This document shows positions 8,464-17,870 of a DNA stretch of 64,000 nucleotides, piece by piece. The DNA is from Geovibrio thiophilus (GTDB lineage: Bacteria; Chrysiogenota; Deferribacteres; Deferribacterales; Geovibrionaceae), in the NCBI RefSeq assembly GCF_004087915.1, contig NZ_CP035108.1, positions 1,364,001-1,428,000 of the forward strand, given 5' to 3'. A program made the translations under genes and the position numbers. Each line of letters opens with the position of its first letter. Positions within the stretch are counted from its first letter, which is position 1. The notes below the pieces were generated by a model. The model was not told the DNA's origin. It did not search any database and saw only the letters and a list, made by a program, of their open reading frames with translations.

Positions 8464-9549
8464 ATGTACAGCCTTCAGGAACTTCTTTCCAAAATGGTGG
8501 AGCTTGACGCCAGCGATATGCACATAACAGTGGGCACTCCGCCCACATACCGTGTCAGCGGTGACCTTGTCAGAATCGAAGGCGAGCCAATGAAGCCGAA
8601 TGAGACAAAGCAGCTCTGCTACAGCATCCTCACCGAAGCGCAGAAGCAGAGACTTGAGGAAGACTGGGAGCTTGACTTATCCTTCGGGCTCAAGGGTGTC
8701 AGCCGCTTCAGAGCGAATTTTTTCATGCAGAGGGGCGCGATAGCCGCCGCTTTCCGCCGGATTCCATATAAAATACTCACATTTGAAGACCTTCATCTCC
8801 CCGCTGTGGTGAAATCTCTCTGCGATAAGCCCAGAGGGATGATTCTTGTTACAGGTCCCACGGGCAGCGGTAAATCAACCACTCTGGCATCAATGGTCGA
8901 CAAGATAAACACGGAAGAGCCCGTGCATATAGTGACAGTGGAAGACCCTATAGAGTATGTGCATGTCCATAAAAAGGCAACTGTGAACCAGAGGGAGCTT
9001 CATGCGGATACGAAATCCTTCCGCAATGCCCTTAAGTATATTCTCCGTCAGGATCCGGACGTTGTTCTCATAGGTGAGATGAGAGACCTTGAAACCATCG
9101 AAGCCGCTCTCACCGTTTCGGAGACAGGTCACCTCACCTTCGGAACGCTCCACACCAACAGTGCCGTACAGACAATCAACCGTATTATAGATGTTTTCCC
9201 GCCGCATCAGCAGCCGCAGATAAGGGCGCAGCTCTCTTTCGTTCTTGAGGGGGTTATTTCCCAACAGCTTATTCAGAGGGCAGACGGCAAAGGGCGTGTC
9301 ATGTGCTGCGAGGTTATGGTTCCCAACTCCGCCATACGCAACCTGATAAGGGAGGACAAGCTTCATCAGGTTTACTCCATGATGCAGTCCGGTCAGTCCG
9401 AACACGGCATGCAGACCATGAGTCAGTCGCTGTTTGACAACTACAGCAGAGGGCTTATCACATATGAAGACGCGGTTAACCGCGCCGTTTACCCTGATGA
9501 GGTAAGGCAGCTTATCGACAGGGCAGGCGGACCCAGAAAGAGAAGGTAG
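8464..9549 (+). CDS. pilT: Type IV pilus retraction ATPase PilT
   Basis: PilT powers pilus depolymerisation and twitching. The 361-residue length and sequence match the family: Walker A GPTGSGKSTTLAS near residue 135, RQDPDVVLIGEMRDLETI, TGHLTFGTLHTNSA, and the PilT C-terminal AIRNLIREDKLHQVYSMMQ motif required for retraction. A good Shine-Dalgarno (GGAGGATAG) precedes ATG 8464. It lies 15 bases after pilB and five before pilC. Confidence 0.97.
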   Translation: MYSLQELLSKMVELDASDMHITVGTPPTYRVSGDLVRIEGEPMKPNETKQLCYSILTEAQKQRLEEDWELDLSFGLKGVSRFRANFFMQRGAIAAAFRRIPYKILTFEDLHLPAVVKSLCDKPRGMILVTGPTGSGKSTTLASMVDKINTEEPVHIVTVEDPIEYVHVHKKATVNQRELHADTKSFRNALKYILRQDPDVVLIGEMRDLETIEAALTVSETGHLTFGTLHTNSAVQTINRIIDVFPPHQQPQIRAQLSFVLEGVISQQLIQRADGKGRVMCCEVMVPNSAIRNLIREDKLHQVYSMMQSGQSEHGMQTMSQSLFDNYSRGLITYEDAVNRAVYPDEVRQLIDRAGGPRKRR

Positions 9550-9554
9550 GGCTC

Positions 9555-10763
9555 ATGGCTGTTTACAAATACAGAGGCACAGACCCCGGCGGTCAGCCCA
9601 TTCAAAGTATAATAGAAGCTGATAACAAGCAGCAGGCTACAGAGATACTGAAAAACCGCAGAATAGCCGTGCGTGAGATCAAGCGTGATCTCAGCAAGGT
9701 TGAAATCGGTCTGCCGGAAAAGATAAATGACGAAGACGTGCTCATATCCACCAGACAGCTCAGCGTTATGGTTGATGCGGGTCTGCCCATAGTTAAGGCG
9801 CTGGATATTATAGCCACTCAGGCATCCAAAAAGCGCATGCGCAAGATATTTATGGATGTCAAAGGCGGTATTGAGACAGGTTCAGAGTTTAACAAGGCTC
9901 TGGGCAGGTATAAAAACGACTTCGGTGAGCTGTACGTGAATATGATCGCCGCAGGCGAGGCGGGCGGTCTGCTGGACTCTATCCTTGAAAGGCTTGCGAA
10001 CTATCTGGAAAAATCCATATCACTCAAAAGAAAAGTAAAAGCCGCTATGACATACCCCACAGTGGTGCTGATAGTTGCTGTTGCGGTTGTTTACGGACTT
10101 ATGGTTTTTATTATTCCGAAGTTCAAGGAAATGTACGAGGGCTTCGGCGGCGAGCTTCCCGCACTTACTCAGCTTGCCATATCAATAAGCGATTTTTTAA
10201 GCAAGTGGTATGGCGGCGGACTTATCTTTGCGAGTATAATTGTATCTTTCACGGTGTTGAAGCTTACATATAAACGCTCCCCCGCGGGACGCTACAAAAT
10301 GGATCAGATCTTCCTGCGCATACCGAAAATAGGAGACCTGATACGCAAGGTTGCCGTGGCGAAATTCTCACGCACATTCGGCACCCTTCTCTCAAGCGGC
10401 GTTTCAATCCTTGATGCCCTTGATATTGTTGCGAAAACCAGCGGGAATAAGGTTATAGAAAAGGCGCTTCTGGACAGTAAGAGAGATATAGAGTCAGGGA
10501 AAACAATCGTTGAACCCCTTGAAAAATCCGGTGTTTTCCCGTCAATGGTTATCCAGATGATCTCCGTGGGCGAGGAGACAGGCTCTCTTGATTTGATGCT
10601 TCAGAAAATTGCCGACTTTTACGACGATGAGGTGGACAGGTCTGTTGAAGGGCTTACCAAACTTATCGAACCGTTCCTTATGCTCTTTGTGGGCGGAGCC
10701 GTGGGCTTCGTTATTATCGCAATGTATCTGCCGATCTTCAAGCTCGGGGATGTTATACAGTAA
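9555..10763 (+). CDS. pilC: Type IV pilus inner-membrane platform protein PilC
   Basis: PilC is the polytopic assembly platform that couples the motor ATPases to the pilin fibre. The 402-residue protein has two repeated GspF/PilC domains (about residues 65-190 and 270-395), each ending in long hydrophobic helices. Typical motifs are RQLSVMVDAGLPIVKALD, MIAAGEAGG(L)LD, and in the second half SRTFGTLLSSGVSILDALD and ISVGEETGSLD. It is the last gene of the aroE-pilBTC run and is followed by an inverted repeat. Confidence 0.95.
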   Translation: MAVYKYRGTDPGGQPIQSIIEADNKQQATEILKNRRIAVREIKRDLSKVEIGLPEKINDEDVLISTRQLSVMVDAGLPIVKALDIIATQASKKRMRKIFMDVKGGIETGSEFNKALGRYKNDFGELYVNMIAAGEAGGLLDSILERLANYLEKSISLKRKVKAAMTYPTVVLIVAVAVVYGLMVFIIPKFKEMYEGFGGELPALTQLAISISDFLSKWYGGGLIFASIIVSFTVLKLTYKRSPAGRYKMDQIFLRIPKIGDLIRKVAVAKFSRTFGTLLSSGVSILDALDIVAKTSGNKVIEKALLDSKRDIESGKTIVEPLEKSGVFPSMVIQMISVGEETGSLDLMLQKIADFYDDEVDRSVEGLTKLIEPFLMLFVGGAVGFVIIAMYLPIFKLGDVIQ

Positions 10764-10772
10764 GGGTATTCC

Positions 10773-10848
10773 GGTCATTCTGAGGCTTTAGCCGAAGAAT
10801 CCCGATTTATTGCTGGATGAGAGATTCTTCACTGTGTTCAGAATGACC
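10773..10848. repeat. Inverted-repeat element between convergent genes (GTCATTCTGA...GAAGAATC type)
   Basis: GGTCATTCTGA at 10773-10783 is inverted as TCAGAATGACC at 10838-10848, and GAAGAATC at 10794 is inverted as GATTCTTC at 10823. The result is a nested 76-bp palindrome in the gap between pilC and the minus-strand TolC gene. Related half-units (CAGATTCTTCGCTCTGC(C/T)CAGAATGAC) occur twice near 59.9 and 60.06 kb. It may serve as a bidirectional terminator. Confidence 0.7.
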
Positions 10849-10867
10849 TGTCCTGATGAAGAATCTT

Positions 10868-12136
10868 TTAAAACACCTTCTGTTCCACAACTCTTTCTAT
10901 CTCAGCCATGGCTTTGTAAATATCGTACAGTGCCTTGTTGTAGTTGTTTCTCGCTCTGGTGAGCATCACACGGGCATCAAGAAGGTCTGTGGCGGTGGCT
11001 ACACGCTGTTTGTACTGGTTTTCCGTGATGCGGTAGTTCTCTTCAGCGGATTCCACCTCTTTTTCGGCGACTGTGAGGCTGCCAGTGGCGAGGGAATACT
11101 GCTCAAGAGCGTTTTCAAGCTGATATTTCATCTGGGCTGTCGTTTTAAGCTCCTGATGCTTCAGTGACATTGCGTAAGCTTTTTCGGCTGCCGCGGTGCT
11201 TCTGCGGGCATTGCCGTCAAAAATGCTCCACGTGGCGGAAGCGCCGAAGATAACTTCGTCATCGTATGAGGTTTCCCTGTCTGCGGGTTTGGCATCATCA
11301 CCGTATGAATTGTACGATGCCGACACGCTCACGGAGGGCAGTCCGCCCCGTCTTGTGGCATCTGCTGTATAATTCTGCGCTTTTACAAGCTCACGGACGT
11401 ATTTCAGTTCGCTTCTGTTGGCTTTCAGGCTGTCAAACAGTGACAGGGAGTTCATCTCCTGATTGGCGGGAACCGCAAAATCCTGATAAGTTTCATCAGC
11501 GGGGATATTTTCGTTTACAAGCCTTTCAAGCTCGAAAACAGCAGTGTTTTCCGTGCTCTGAGCCTGCAAAAGCGCCTGCCTCTGTGAGGCAAGCTCCGCC
11601 TCAACCCTAAGCACTTCATTCTTCGGTGAAATACCGACTTCATAATTAAGCTGAGCGTCCTTAAGCTGGCTTTCAAGCAGGGCAACGCTCTCCTTTGCCG
11701 CTTCCACATCCTTCTTTGCCTGAAGAATATTGAAAAAAGCCTTTTTTACATCAAGAACCACATCGGACTTAATGCTTTCTTCCATAAACTTCTGAGCCTC
11801 AAGGGATGATTTCGCCGCTCTGAGGTTAAGGGTGTCCGCTCCTCCTCTGAAGAGGTTGTAGCCGACTGTAACATCAGCGCTCGAAGCCTGATTTTTATCC
11901 AGACCGTATTTATTATCCTCGTTAGAGCGCTGGTAGCCGTATGTGGCGTCAAGCTGAGGGAGGAAAGGTGAGCGCGCCGTGCCGACCTGATTCTCCTTCT
12001 GTTCGGTGAGGTATCTGTATTCTGTTATTTCATGGTTGTTCGCAAGCGCCTTGTTCACCGCCTCATCCAGAGTGAGGGCATGGGCGGAAACGGCGAAGGT
12101 AAGACAGAAAGCGGCTGCCGCAGTCTTTTTTATCAT
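10868..12136 (-). CDS. TolC-family outer-membrane efflux protein
   Basis: The 422-residue protein begins with a clear signal peptide (MIKKTAAAAFCLTFAVSAHA) and continues with ALTLDEAVNKALANNHEI, the standard start of the first OEP repeat. Two repeats of coiled-coil helices are visible, the second near residues 220-410, ending with TATDLLDARVMLTRARNNYNKALYDI. These proteins form the trimeric exit duct for type I secretion or RND/MacAB-type efflux. No periplasmic adaptor or pump lies beside it, so the partner is unknown; the orphan permeases near 57-60 kb are one possibility. Confidence 0.9.
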   Translation of the reverse strand: MIKKTAAAAFCLTFAVSAHALTLDEAVNKALANNHEITEYRYLTEQKENQVGTARSPFLPQLDATYGYQRSNEDNKYGLDKNQASSADVTVGYNLFRGGADTLNLRAAKSSLEAQKFMEESIKSDVVLDVKKAFFNILQAKKDVEAAKESVALLESQLKDAQLNYEVGISPKNEVLRVEAELASQRQALLQAQSTENTAVFELERLVNENIPADETYQDFAVPANQEMNSLSLFDSLKANRSELKYVRELVKAQNYTADATRRGGLPSVSVSASYNSYGDDAKPADRETSYDDEVIFGASATWSIFDGNARRSTAAAEKAYAMSLKHQELKTTAQMKYQLENALEQYSLATGSLTVAEKEVESAEENYRITENQYKQRVATATDLLDARVMLTRARNNYNKALYDIYKAMAEIERVVEQKVF

Positions 12137-12323
12137 GGTTACGCACCTTTTTGTCAGTAATTAAAGCATCTTAACATAAACAGAACGCACGGGGAAACAG
12201 GAAAGAAAAAATCCTCCGCCCGCGTGCCGCATGTGAATGACATGCTGACGGCAATAAAGTTTACCTGATACTGATAAAAACTGGCTGCTTATTTGTCAGG
12301 TCATGAACGGGAAATGTTTTTCT

Positions 12324-12352
12324 TTGAAGCTTTTGCAAAAATGAATTATTAT
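12324..12352 (+). promoter_or_regulatory. Candidate sigma-70 promoter for the LOG-family gene
   Basis: TTGAAG and TATTAT are separated by 17 bases in an AT-rich stretch about 55 bases upstream of the start codon. It lies in the 263-base divergent gap between the TolC gene and the LOG gene, which otherwise shows nothing I can name. Confidence 0.45.
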
Positions 12353-12408
12353 ATTTTTCTTATCGGTCAAAAACAGTACGGTTTACAAAAATTAAAAGGG
12401 TGATTGAA

Positions 12409-13083
<675 letters not shown>

Positions 13084-13113
13084 AGTTTTGTGATATAAAA
13101 CAGGGGGCACACT

Positions 13114-13776
13114 ATGCGGATGTATGATCTGCACACTCATACGGTTTTCAGCGACGGAGTCCTAGTTCCCGCCGAATCCGCCCGCAGGGCAGATAAAGCA
13201 GGCTACGGCGGAATGGCGTTTACTGACCATGCGGATGATTCCAACCTGCTTCTGGTGTTGGAGAATCTGCTCCGTTTCAAGGAGCGTTTCAACAGAGAAT
13301 CGCCGGAGTTTAAGGTTCTTGCAGGAGTGGAGCTTACCCATGTTCTGCCTTCGTCAGTGGCAAGGCTTGTTGATGAGGCAAGGCGCTTCGGGGCGGATTT
13401 AGTCATTGTTCACGGCGAAACACTCACCGAACCGGTGGCGGAAGGCACGAATAAAGCGGCGATAGAAGCGGGGGCGGACATTCTGGCGCATCCCGGACTT
13501 ATCTCCGCAGAGCTTTGCAGGCTGGCTGCGGAAAAAGGCGTTCATCTTGAGATAACCACAAGAAAAGGACATTCCCTTTCAAACGGTTATGTGGCGAAGA
13601 CAGCTCTTGAAAACGGCGCGTCCCTTATCATTAACAACGATTTCCACGCTCCCGGGGACGCGGTGAGTGCGGAACAGGCGGAAAAAATACTTCTCGGCGC
13701 GGGGCTCAGCAGCCTTCAGGCGGCGGAAGTTTTTGAAAATAATAAGAAACTTTTTTTAAAAAAACTGGGAGGCTAA
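13114..13776 (+). CDS. PHP-domain phosphoesterase (histidinol-phosphatase-like)
   Basis: This is a 220-residue single-domain PHP protein. All metal-ligand motifs are present: DLHTHTVFSDG near the N terminus, FTDHADD, GVELTH, VHGETL, AHPGLI and NNDFHAPGD. Such proteins are metal-dependent phosphoesterases. The exact substrate cannot be read from sequence, though the family is annotated as histidinol-phosphatase-like. A strong ribosome site (CAGGGGGCAC) precedes ATG 13114. It is followed after one base by the next gene. Confidence 0.85.
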   Translation: MRMYDLHTHTVFSDGVLVPAESARRADKAGYGGMAFTDHADDSNLLLVLENLLRFKERFNRESPEFKVLAGVELTHVLPSSVARLVDEARRFGADLVIVHGETLTEPVAEGTNKAAIEAGADILAHPGLISAELCRLAAEKGVHLEITTRKGHSLSNGYVAKTALENGASLIINNDFHAPGDAVSAEQAEKILLGAGLSSLQAAEVFENNKKLFLKKLGG

Positions 13777-13777
13777 G

Positions 13778-14350
13778 GTGGTCAGGAAGAAGAAACAGCC
13801 CGTTCAGGAAGTGCCGATTGATAAAGTCGAAGACTTTATGTTGCAGAACTACAAAAAGATAGTAATGGTAGTGGGCGCATGCCTGCTTGTTTTTGTAGCG
13901 GTCTACACAGTGCGCCAGATTATGGCTGTCAGCTCCGCCAAAGCGGACAGTGAAATAGGGACAACGGAAACAAAAATGGCATTAGGCAGCGCAAATGCTG
14001 AAAGCCTTGCGGCTTTTAAAGCACTTGCCGACAAAAAATCCGCCTCAAAAAACTATATATACCTTAAAGCCGGAATAATCGAGGCGAACAACAACCTGCC
14101 CGACGCGCAGAAGACTCTCTCCGCAGTTAACGGGGAACTGGGTGAGCTCGCTAAGGGACTTGCCTACGATCTCGGTGCGAGAGAAACTGATCCTAAAACA
14201 TACATAACCTCAGGCAATATGAAGCCTCTCTGGTACTACAGAGCTGTTCTTGCCTCTCAGGGCGAGGAAAAAGCGAAGCTTCTTGAGGAGTTCGGAGCGA
14301 AATATCCCGAAAACGAGCTTTATGATATGGTTAAAAGGTGGGAAAGCTAA
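13778..14350 (+). CDS. Membrane-anchored protein, hypothetical (TPR_21/YfgM-like outline)
   Basis: The 190-residue product has a basic N terminus, a cytoplasmic stretch of about 28 residues, one membrane helix (IVMVVGACLLVFVAVYTV) and a helical periplasmic domain. This topology and the helix pairs resemble the ancillary SecYEG/BamB-associated YfgM family, but sequence identity is too low for me to assert it. GTG 13778 follows GGGAGG at good spacing. It overlaps the next start context and is likely co-transcribed with iorA. Confidence 0.6.
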   Translation: MVRKKKQPVQEVPIDKVEDFMLQNYKKIVMVVGACLLVFVAVYTVRQIMAVSSAKADSEIGTTETKMALGSANAESLAAFKALADKKSASKNYIYLKAGIIEANNNLPDAQKTLSAVNGELGELAKGLAYDLGARETDPKTYITSGNMKPLWYYRAVLASQGEEKAKLLEEFGAKYPENELYDMVKRWES

Positions 14351-16090
14351 ATGAAGGAAGTTTTAAGCGGAAACGAGGCGTTTGCCAGAGGAGCGTATGA
14401 ACACGGGGTAAAAGTTGTCAGCTCCTACCCCGGAACGCCCAGTACCGAGATTACCGAGCATGTGGCTCAGTATGAACAAATATACAGCGAATGGGCAACC
14501 AATGAGAAGGTTGCCCTTGAGACGGTCATAGGCGCATCCCTTGCGGGCAGACGCGCCATGACCTGTATGAAGCATGTGGGGCTCAACGTTGCGGCGGATC
14601 CGCTTATGACTGTGTCCTACACAGGTGTGAACGGCGGTCTTGTTATTGTCGTGGCGGATGATCCTAACATGTTCAGCTCGCAGAATGAGCAGGACAGCAG
14701 GCATTATGCCCGCCTTGCCAAGGTTCCCATGCTTGAGCCCGCAGACAGTCAGGAAGCCAAGGATTTTATCGGCATAGCCCTTGAAATGTCTGAAAAGTAC
14801 TGCACACCTGTTCTTGTACGTTCATGTACAAGAATTTCACACAGCAAATCGGTTGTTACCCTTAAAGCGAGAAACACACCTCCGACATTTGAGCCGGAGA
14901 ATGACATAAAAAAATGGGTTATGGTTCCCGCCAACGCCAGAGTGCGGCACAAGATTGTTGAAAACAGGCTTGAAAAGCTTGCCGACTGCGCCGACACAGG
15001 CAGGCTCACAATAAACCCCGTTGAGTTCCGCAGCGAGGAGATAGGCATAATATGCGCCGGAGTGACATATCACTATGTCAAGGAAGCCATGCCCGAAGCA
15101 TCGATCCTCAAACTTGAGATGGTTTATCCGATCTGTTTCGAGAAGATAAAGCGCTTCTGCGAAAGAGTCAAAAAGCTTTATGTAGTCGAAGAGCTTGACA
15201 GGTTCATAGAAAACGAGCTTAAAGCCGCCGGAATTGAGATTCAGCCGCTGAACAGGAGTGTCTGCGGTGAGCTTTCCGTGGATGAGGTGAGAAAGCTTTT
15301 CGGAAAAAGCGTCAAAGAGCCTGCTTTCGATCCCAAGCAGCTCCCCGCCCGTCCGCCGAACATGTGTCCGGGCTGCTCACACAGGGGTATGTTTTACGCC
15401 ATAGCCAAGCTTAAGCTTTTCGCAGCAGGAGACATCGGCTGCTATACCCTTGGTCTTCTGCCGCCTCTCAGCGCCATCAACTCCACAGTGTGTATGGGAG
15501 CAAGCATACCAATGGCGCACGGCATGGACAAGGCGACTGACGGCGCACTGGCGAGGAAATCCGTTGCGGTTATAGGCGATTCGACCTTCTTTCACACAGG
15601 GATCAACGGTCTCTTGAATTCCGTTTATAATGCCGGAACATCAACTGTTATTATTCTGGACAACAGCATTACAGGCATGACAGGTCACCAGCCCAATCCG
15701 GGTACAGGCTGCACCATAAAGGGCGCCCCGACACAGAAGATAAACTTTCCCAAGCTCCTTGAGGCTATGGGAGTAAAAAATATCAGGACAGTCAACCCCT
15801 TTGACCCCGATGAGTGCATTAAAGTGCTTAAAGAGGAAACAGCGAGAGAGGAACTCAGCGTGATAGTGACGGACAAGCCCTGCATCTTTGCGGACAGAAG
15901 CGTTATCAAGCCGCCTTTCTATGTGGATGTGAAAAACTGCTCCGGCTGTACTATCTGTACAAGGCTGGGATGCCCCGCCATACTCTGGAACAAGGAAGAT
16001 AAAAGGGCGTTCATAGACGAATCCCTCTGCACAGGCTGCGAACTCTGCGTTAAGGTATGCAGGTTTGACGCAATTCATCAAAGGGGGTAA
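14351..16090 (+). CDS. iorA: Indolepyruvate:ferredoxin oxidoreductase, alpha subunit
   Basis: IorA with IorB oxidatively decarboxylates aryl pyruvates such as indolepyruvate to acyl-CoA, reducing ferredoxin. The 579-residue subunit contains the N-terminal pyrimidine domain (GNEAFARGAYEHGVKVVSSYPGTPSTEI). The central TPP domain has PGCSHRG, GDIGCYTLG and GDSTFFHTGINGLLN near residue 410. A C-terminal two-cluster ferredoxin follows (CSGCTICTRLGCP and CTGCELCVKVC). It implies anaerobic amino-acid metabolism. iorB follows after two bases. Confidence 0.95.
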   Translation: MKEVLSGNEAFARGAYEHGVKVVSSYPGTPSTEITEHVAQYEQIYSEWATNEKVALETVIGASLAGRRAMTCMKHVGLNVAADPLMTVSYTGVNGGLVIVVADDPNMFSSQNEQDSRHYARLAKVPMLEPADSQEAKDFIGIALEMSEKYCTPVLVRSCTRISHSKSVVTLKARNTPPTFEPENDIKKWVMVPANARVRHKIVENRLEKLADCADTGRLTINPVEFRSEEIGIICAGVTYHYVKEAMPEASILKLEMVYPICFEKIKRFCERVKKLYVVEELDRFIENELKAAGIEIQPLNRSVCGELSVDEVRKLFGKSVKEPAFDPKQLPARPPNMCPGCSHRGMFYAIAKLKLFAAGDIGCYTLGLLPPLSAINSTVCMGASIPMAHGMDKATDGALARKSVAVIGDSTFFHTGINGLLNSVYNAGTSTVIILDNSITGMTGHQPNPGTGCTIKGAPTQKINFPKLLEAMGVKNIRTVNPFDPDECIKVLKEETAREELSVIVTDKPCIFADRSVIKPPFYVDVKNCSGCTICTRLGCPAILWNKEDKRAFIDESLCTGCELCVKVCRFDAIHQRG

Positions 16091-16092
16091 TT

Positions 16093-16665
16093 ATGAAAGA
16101 TATTAATATATTAATGATAGGCGTGGGAGGGCAGGGGACTGTTCTCTCCAGCGATATAGTCTGCGATGTTGCCCTTGCCGGTGACGCGGATGTTAAAAAA
16201 AGCGAAATCCACGGCATGGCGCAGAGAGGGGGCAGTGTTGTTTCCCATGTGCGCATAGGGGCTAAGGTGCTTTCGCCCGTTATCCCCATCGGCGAGGCGG
16301 ATATAGTTATCTCATTTGAAAACATGGAGTTTCTGCGCTATCCTGAGTATGCGGGAAAGAATACTTCTCTGGTGGTCAGCACACACCGCATTTATCCCCC
16401 TTCTGTTGCCGGCGGACAGGAAGCTTATCCGGCTGAGCAAACAGAGGATACAAAAAAGGCTTTTAAGGAGGTCTTTGAGATAGATGCCATGAAAACCGCG
16501 ACTGCCATAGGCAACTCAAAAGTTGCCGGAATGGTGATGCTGGGCAAACTTGCCGCTCTGCTTCCCTTTGACGCGGATCTCTGGCGTGCCGTGATCTCCA
16601 AAAAGGTTCCGCCCAAAACAGTTGACATGAACCTTGCTGCCTTTAATGCGGGTTATCAGTTTTAA
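16093..16665 (+). CDS. iorB: Indolepyruvate:ferredoxin oxidoreductase, beta subunit
   Basis: The 190-residue gamma-type domain (pyruvate ferredoxin oxidoreductase gamma/IorB) begins INILMIGVGGQGTVLSSDI and contains KKSEIHGMAQRGGSVVSHVRIG, the family signature. It completes the acyl-CoA-forming heterodimer with IorA. A strong ribosome site AAGGGGG precedes ATG 16093. Its 3' end runs into the structured repeats that follow. Confidence 0.95.
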   Translation: MKDINILMIGVGGQGTVLSSDIVCDVALAGDADVKKSEIHGMAQRGGSVVSHVRIGAKVLSPVIPIGEADIVISFENMEFLRYPEYAGKNTSLVVSTHRIYPPSVAGGQEAYPAEQTEDTKKAFKEVFEIDAMKTATAIGNSKVAGMVMLGKLAALLPFDADLWRAVISKKVPPKTVDMNLAAFNAGYQF

Positions 16666-16676
16666 TATTCTTACAT

Positions 16677-16783
16677 GCAGCCCCAAGGAAGGGGCTGCGC
16701 CGTGCGCAGCGAAGGCGCTTTCCAAGCGGCGCGAGCGTGTGAGCAGCCGGACAGGACGTACCGATCTGCGAACTATTCATCAG
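16677..16783 (+). repeat. Dispersed double-hairpin element, tandem copy 1
   Basis: Hairpin 1 is GCAGCCCC-AAGGAA-GGGGCTGC (16677-16698). Next come the core GCCGTGCGCAGCGAAG, hairpin 2 around a TCC loop with one mismatch (GCGCTT/AAGCGG), GCGAGCGTGTGAG, and a tail ending ACTATTCATCAG. The last 50 bases are identical to copy 2 at 16807. It lies just after the iorB stop codon. Confidence 0.85.
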
Positions 16784-16806
16784 ATTCATCATGCCAGCAG
16801 TTTTTT

Positions 16807-16912
16807 CAACCCCAAGGAAGGGGTTGCGCCGTGCGGAGCGAAGCCGCTTTCCAAGCGGCGCGAGCGTGTGAGCAGCCGGACAGGACGTACCGATCTGCGA
16901 ACTATTCATCAG
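16807..16912 (+). repeat. Dispersed double-hairpin element, tandem copy 2, abutting a PHP gene
   Basis: Hairpin 1 is CAACCCC-AAGGAA-GGGGTTG, changed from copy 1 in both arms so pairing is kept. The core has GCGGAGCG in place of GCGCAGCG. Hairpin 2 is CCGCTT-TCC-AAGCGG, perfect. The tail is identical to copy 1. The unit ends exactly one codon before the Phe of FDLHIHS in the PHP gene and is in frame with it. Confidence 0.85.
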
Positions 16913-17794
16913 TTCGATCTGCATATACACTCAAACCACAGCTCGGACGGCATTTTGTCACCAACAGACATATATACCGTTCTGCGTTCACGTGATTACT
17001 CTCTTTTTTCCATAACCGATCACAACACTGTTTCCTCCGTGCGGGAGATTCTTTCTTTCAGGAACGGTGACGGCAGCGTGGTGTATATTCCCGCTGTCGA
17101 ACTTTCCACATACCACGACGATACGGAGATACATCTCATCCCTTACGGGATAGACCCTGATGATGCTGATCTTACTTATCTTCTTGAGGAGTTTGCGGCA
17201 AACCGGCTTAATCAGGCAAGACTTCGTACCGACAAGCTTAAAAGCATAGGGTTCAGAGTGGATTTTGACAGGGTCATTGAGGCGGCGGACGGGAAAACAC
17301 CTTCCGGAGTGACTTTCCTGAAAGTTCTGGCGGAGTATGATGATAATCTGGCAGAGCTTCAGCCCTATCTTAATGGCGAAAAATCCGGCTCTCCGTATAC
17401 CAACTTCTATTTCGACTACTTCTTCAGGGGCGGCAGAGCGTATGTTGACGTGAGTCTGCTGGATTACCGCAGAACCGTCGCCGCGCTTGCACATAAATCC
17501 GTCCTTGTTGTGGCGCATCCGGGTCTTTATCCGCAGAATAAAACGAGAGAGCTTTTCATTGACGGGGTGGAAGGAATTGAAGTTTATTCATCCTATCATA
17601 ATGAATGCCAGAGGGCTGAATATCTTTCATTCGCAGCGGAAAAGGGTTTGCTGGTTACCGCAGGGAGCGATTTCCACGGTGAAAGGATCAAGCCTTCTAT
17701 TCATATGGGCGGACACGGCTGTGAGGATTTATCGGTGCCGACCCGCCTTCTGGAAAAATTGGCTGAAAAAAACTGCTCCGTTTACAGAATATAA
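16868..17794 (+). CDS. PHP-domain phosphoesterase (TrpH/YciV type) with a repeat-derived N terminus
   Basis: The conserved protein begins FDLHIHSNHSSDG (from 16913) and carries SITDHNTV, PAVELST, AHPGLYPQ and SDFHGE, the PHP metal ligands. The length of the conserved part (about 290 residues) fits the TrpH/RNase AM-like group, which act as 5'-3' exonucleases or phosphatases; the exact substrate is not readable. No ATG lies at the normal start. The nearest usable in-frame start is GTG 16868, inside repeat copy 2, and the frame stays open back to ATG 16646 inside iorB. The first 15 residues of any product from GTG 16868 would therefore be repeat-encoded. Confidence 0.8.
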   Translation: MSSRTGRTDLRTIHQFDLHIHSNHSSDGILSPTDIYTVLRSRDYSLFSITDHNTVSSVREILSFRNGDGSVVYIPAVELSTYHDDTEIHLIPYGIDPDDADLTYLLEEFAANRLNQARLRTDKLKSIGFRVDFDRVIEAADGKTPSGVTFLKVLAEYDDNLAELQPYLNGEKSGSPYTNFYFDYFFRGGRAYVDVSLLDYRRTVAALAHKSVLVVAHPGLYPQNKTRELFIDGVEGIEVYSSYHNECQRAEYLSFAAEKGLLVTAGSDFHGERIKPSIHMGGHGCEDLSVPTRLLEKLAEKNCSVYRI

Positions 17795-17870
17795 ACATAA
17801 ATTCATTCGGGAACCCGCGCAGAATCAAAATATCTTGCATTGCAATTTAAATTGTGGTAGTTAAATTAGC

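Noticed and set aside
10868-11167. Plus-strand frames across the TolC gene
   Set aside because: They are antisense shadows of a well-conserved outer-membrane gene and have no ribosome sites or domains.
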